Shown here one piece after another: positions 53,434 to 53,657 of a stretch of 53,657 nucleotides of DNA. The notes under the pieces are model-generated. The model ran no database searches. It was not told the DNA's origin and saw nothing but the letters and a program-made list of their open reading frames with translations. The stretch covers positions 1 to 53,657 of the forward strand of contig JBIKWM010000022.1 in the NCBI GenBank assembly GCA_044356305.1, read 5' to 3'. This stretch comes from JBIKWM01 sp044356305 (GTDB lineage: Bacteria; Bacteroidota; Bacteroidia; UBA10329). The position numbers and the translations under genes were made by a program. Position 1 is the first letter of the stretch, and the number at the start of each line of letters is the position of its first letter.

Positions 53434-53533
53434 TCAACAAATATGTTGACTATTTCAACATACATGTTGACTTGTTCATCAAATATGTTTAATACATCAA
53501 CATACAAGTTGAGTTATTGAACATATATGTTAC
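53434..53533. repeat. Five 16-bp palindromes spaced exactly 21 bp
   Basis: Sites begin at 53434, 53455, 53476, 53497 and 53518. They read TCAACAAATATGTTGA, TCAACATACATGTTGA, TCATCAAATATGTTTA, TCAACATACAAGTTGA and TGAACATATATGTTAC. The consensus TCAACATANATGTTGA is near-palindromic, and the spacing puts every site on the same face of the helix. The five-base linkers differ. It lies directly upstream of the 230-aa orphan gene and ends next to the transposase remnant. Confidence 0.92.
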
Positions 53534-53541
53534 CCGTTGTG

Positions 53542-53655
53542 CTATTGGGCGAAGCGAACATTTTTGATTTGGCCTAATGGTCTTCCGCTCAGTGCATTAT
53601 CAAGTTGAATCATGGTCATTGCGGCCAATTTTGAGAGGATTCTCGTGGCGAGACC
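53542..53655 (-). CDS. C-terminal end of an IS982-family-like transposase (partial)
   Basis: 37 codons and a stop, running off the right edge of the window. The reading begins GLATRILSKLAAMTMIQ and continues NALSGRPLGQIKNVR, which is the usual C-terminus of IS982-type transposases (A-R-I-x-S/A-K-x-A-A/T-x-T, then N-RP-x-x-x-IK). Only the end is seen, so the state of the rest is unknown. The stop is 8 bp from the last palindrome, so the element inserted in or next to the array. Confidence 0.65.
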   Translation of the reverse strand, partial: GLATRILSKLAAMTMIQLDNALSGRPLGQIKNVRFAQ

Positions 53656-53657
53656 GA

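Noticed and set aside
53612..53657. Start of a plus-strand gene at the window edge (ATG at 53612)
   Set aside because: The opposite strand reads as an IS982-type transposase end, which explains the open frame.

Overview
This GC-rich window most likely comes from an uncultured member of the Bacteroidota, probably Flavobacteriales-like. The signs are Por-type (T9SS) C-terminal sorting domains on secreted proteins, a DUF2480 gene, an RprX/RprY-like sensor pair, genes without Shine-Dalgarno sequences, and repeated -7 boxes of the Bacteroidota form TAnnTTTG or TAnnTTCG. No rRNA, tRNA or CRISPR array was seen.

Layout. 13-7243: metG, an RprX/RprY-like two-component pair, a DUF3089 secreted hydrolase, a secreted OmpA-like/ZU5-like protein and a 93-aa orphan protein preceded by a degenerate 21-bp periodic array. 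7422-13372: a PpiD/SurA-type foldase, a DUF374 acyltransferase, a fatty-acid desaturase, an atypical SDR and a cystathionine gamma-synthase/lyase. 13463-17395: a T9SS-sorted protein and a CocE-type hydrolase. 17719-28917: a surface and accessory block that looks more AT-rich. It holds a peptidase-S74 tail-fibre-like protein, a small secreted protein, a 1286-aa glycine-rich adhesin, a toroid-repeat protein, a TMTC-like membrane protein with TPRs, a TonB-like protein and a TolA-like coiled-coil protein. 29120-32590: a stand-alone LytTR regulator, then a leftward operon of amino-acid dehydrogenase, NhaD-type antiporter and RidA. 32771-36312: a T9SS propeller protein and an orphan 315-aa protein. 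36443-36715: a tandem 41-bp dyad array. 36800-44484: an outer-membrane protein, a small secreted protein and a CzcCBA-like metal efflux operon with an extra beta-barrel gene. 44557-50969: a potassium module made of a KdpDE-like pair without the usual KdpD input domains, TrkH, KtrB and a porin. 50970-53357: a structured inverted-repeat element, gmk, DUF2480 and an orphan 230-aa protein. The right edge carries a 21-bp palindrome array and the C-terminal end of an IS982-like transposase.

The most interesting pattern is that three unrelated-looking orphan genes (6962-7243 +, 35365-36312 -, 52665-53357 -) each have, directly 5' of the start, a tandem array of short dyad-symmetric sites spaced 20.5 or 21 bp apart, which is two helical turns. 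The sequence differs between arrays while the spacing and gene orientation are kept. I know of no described system with this layout. A second pattern is that several genes have a -7 box only 2-8 bases before the start codon, which implies leaderless transcripts.
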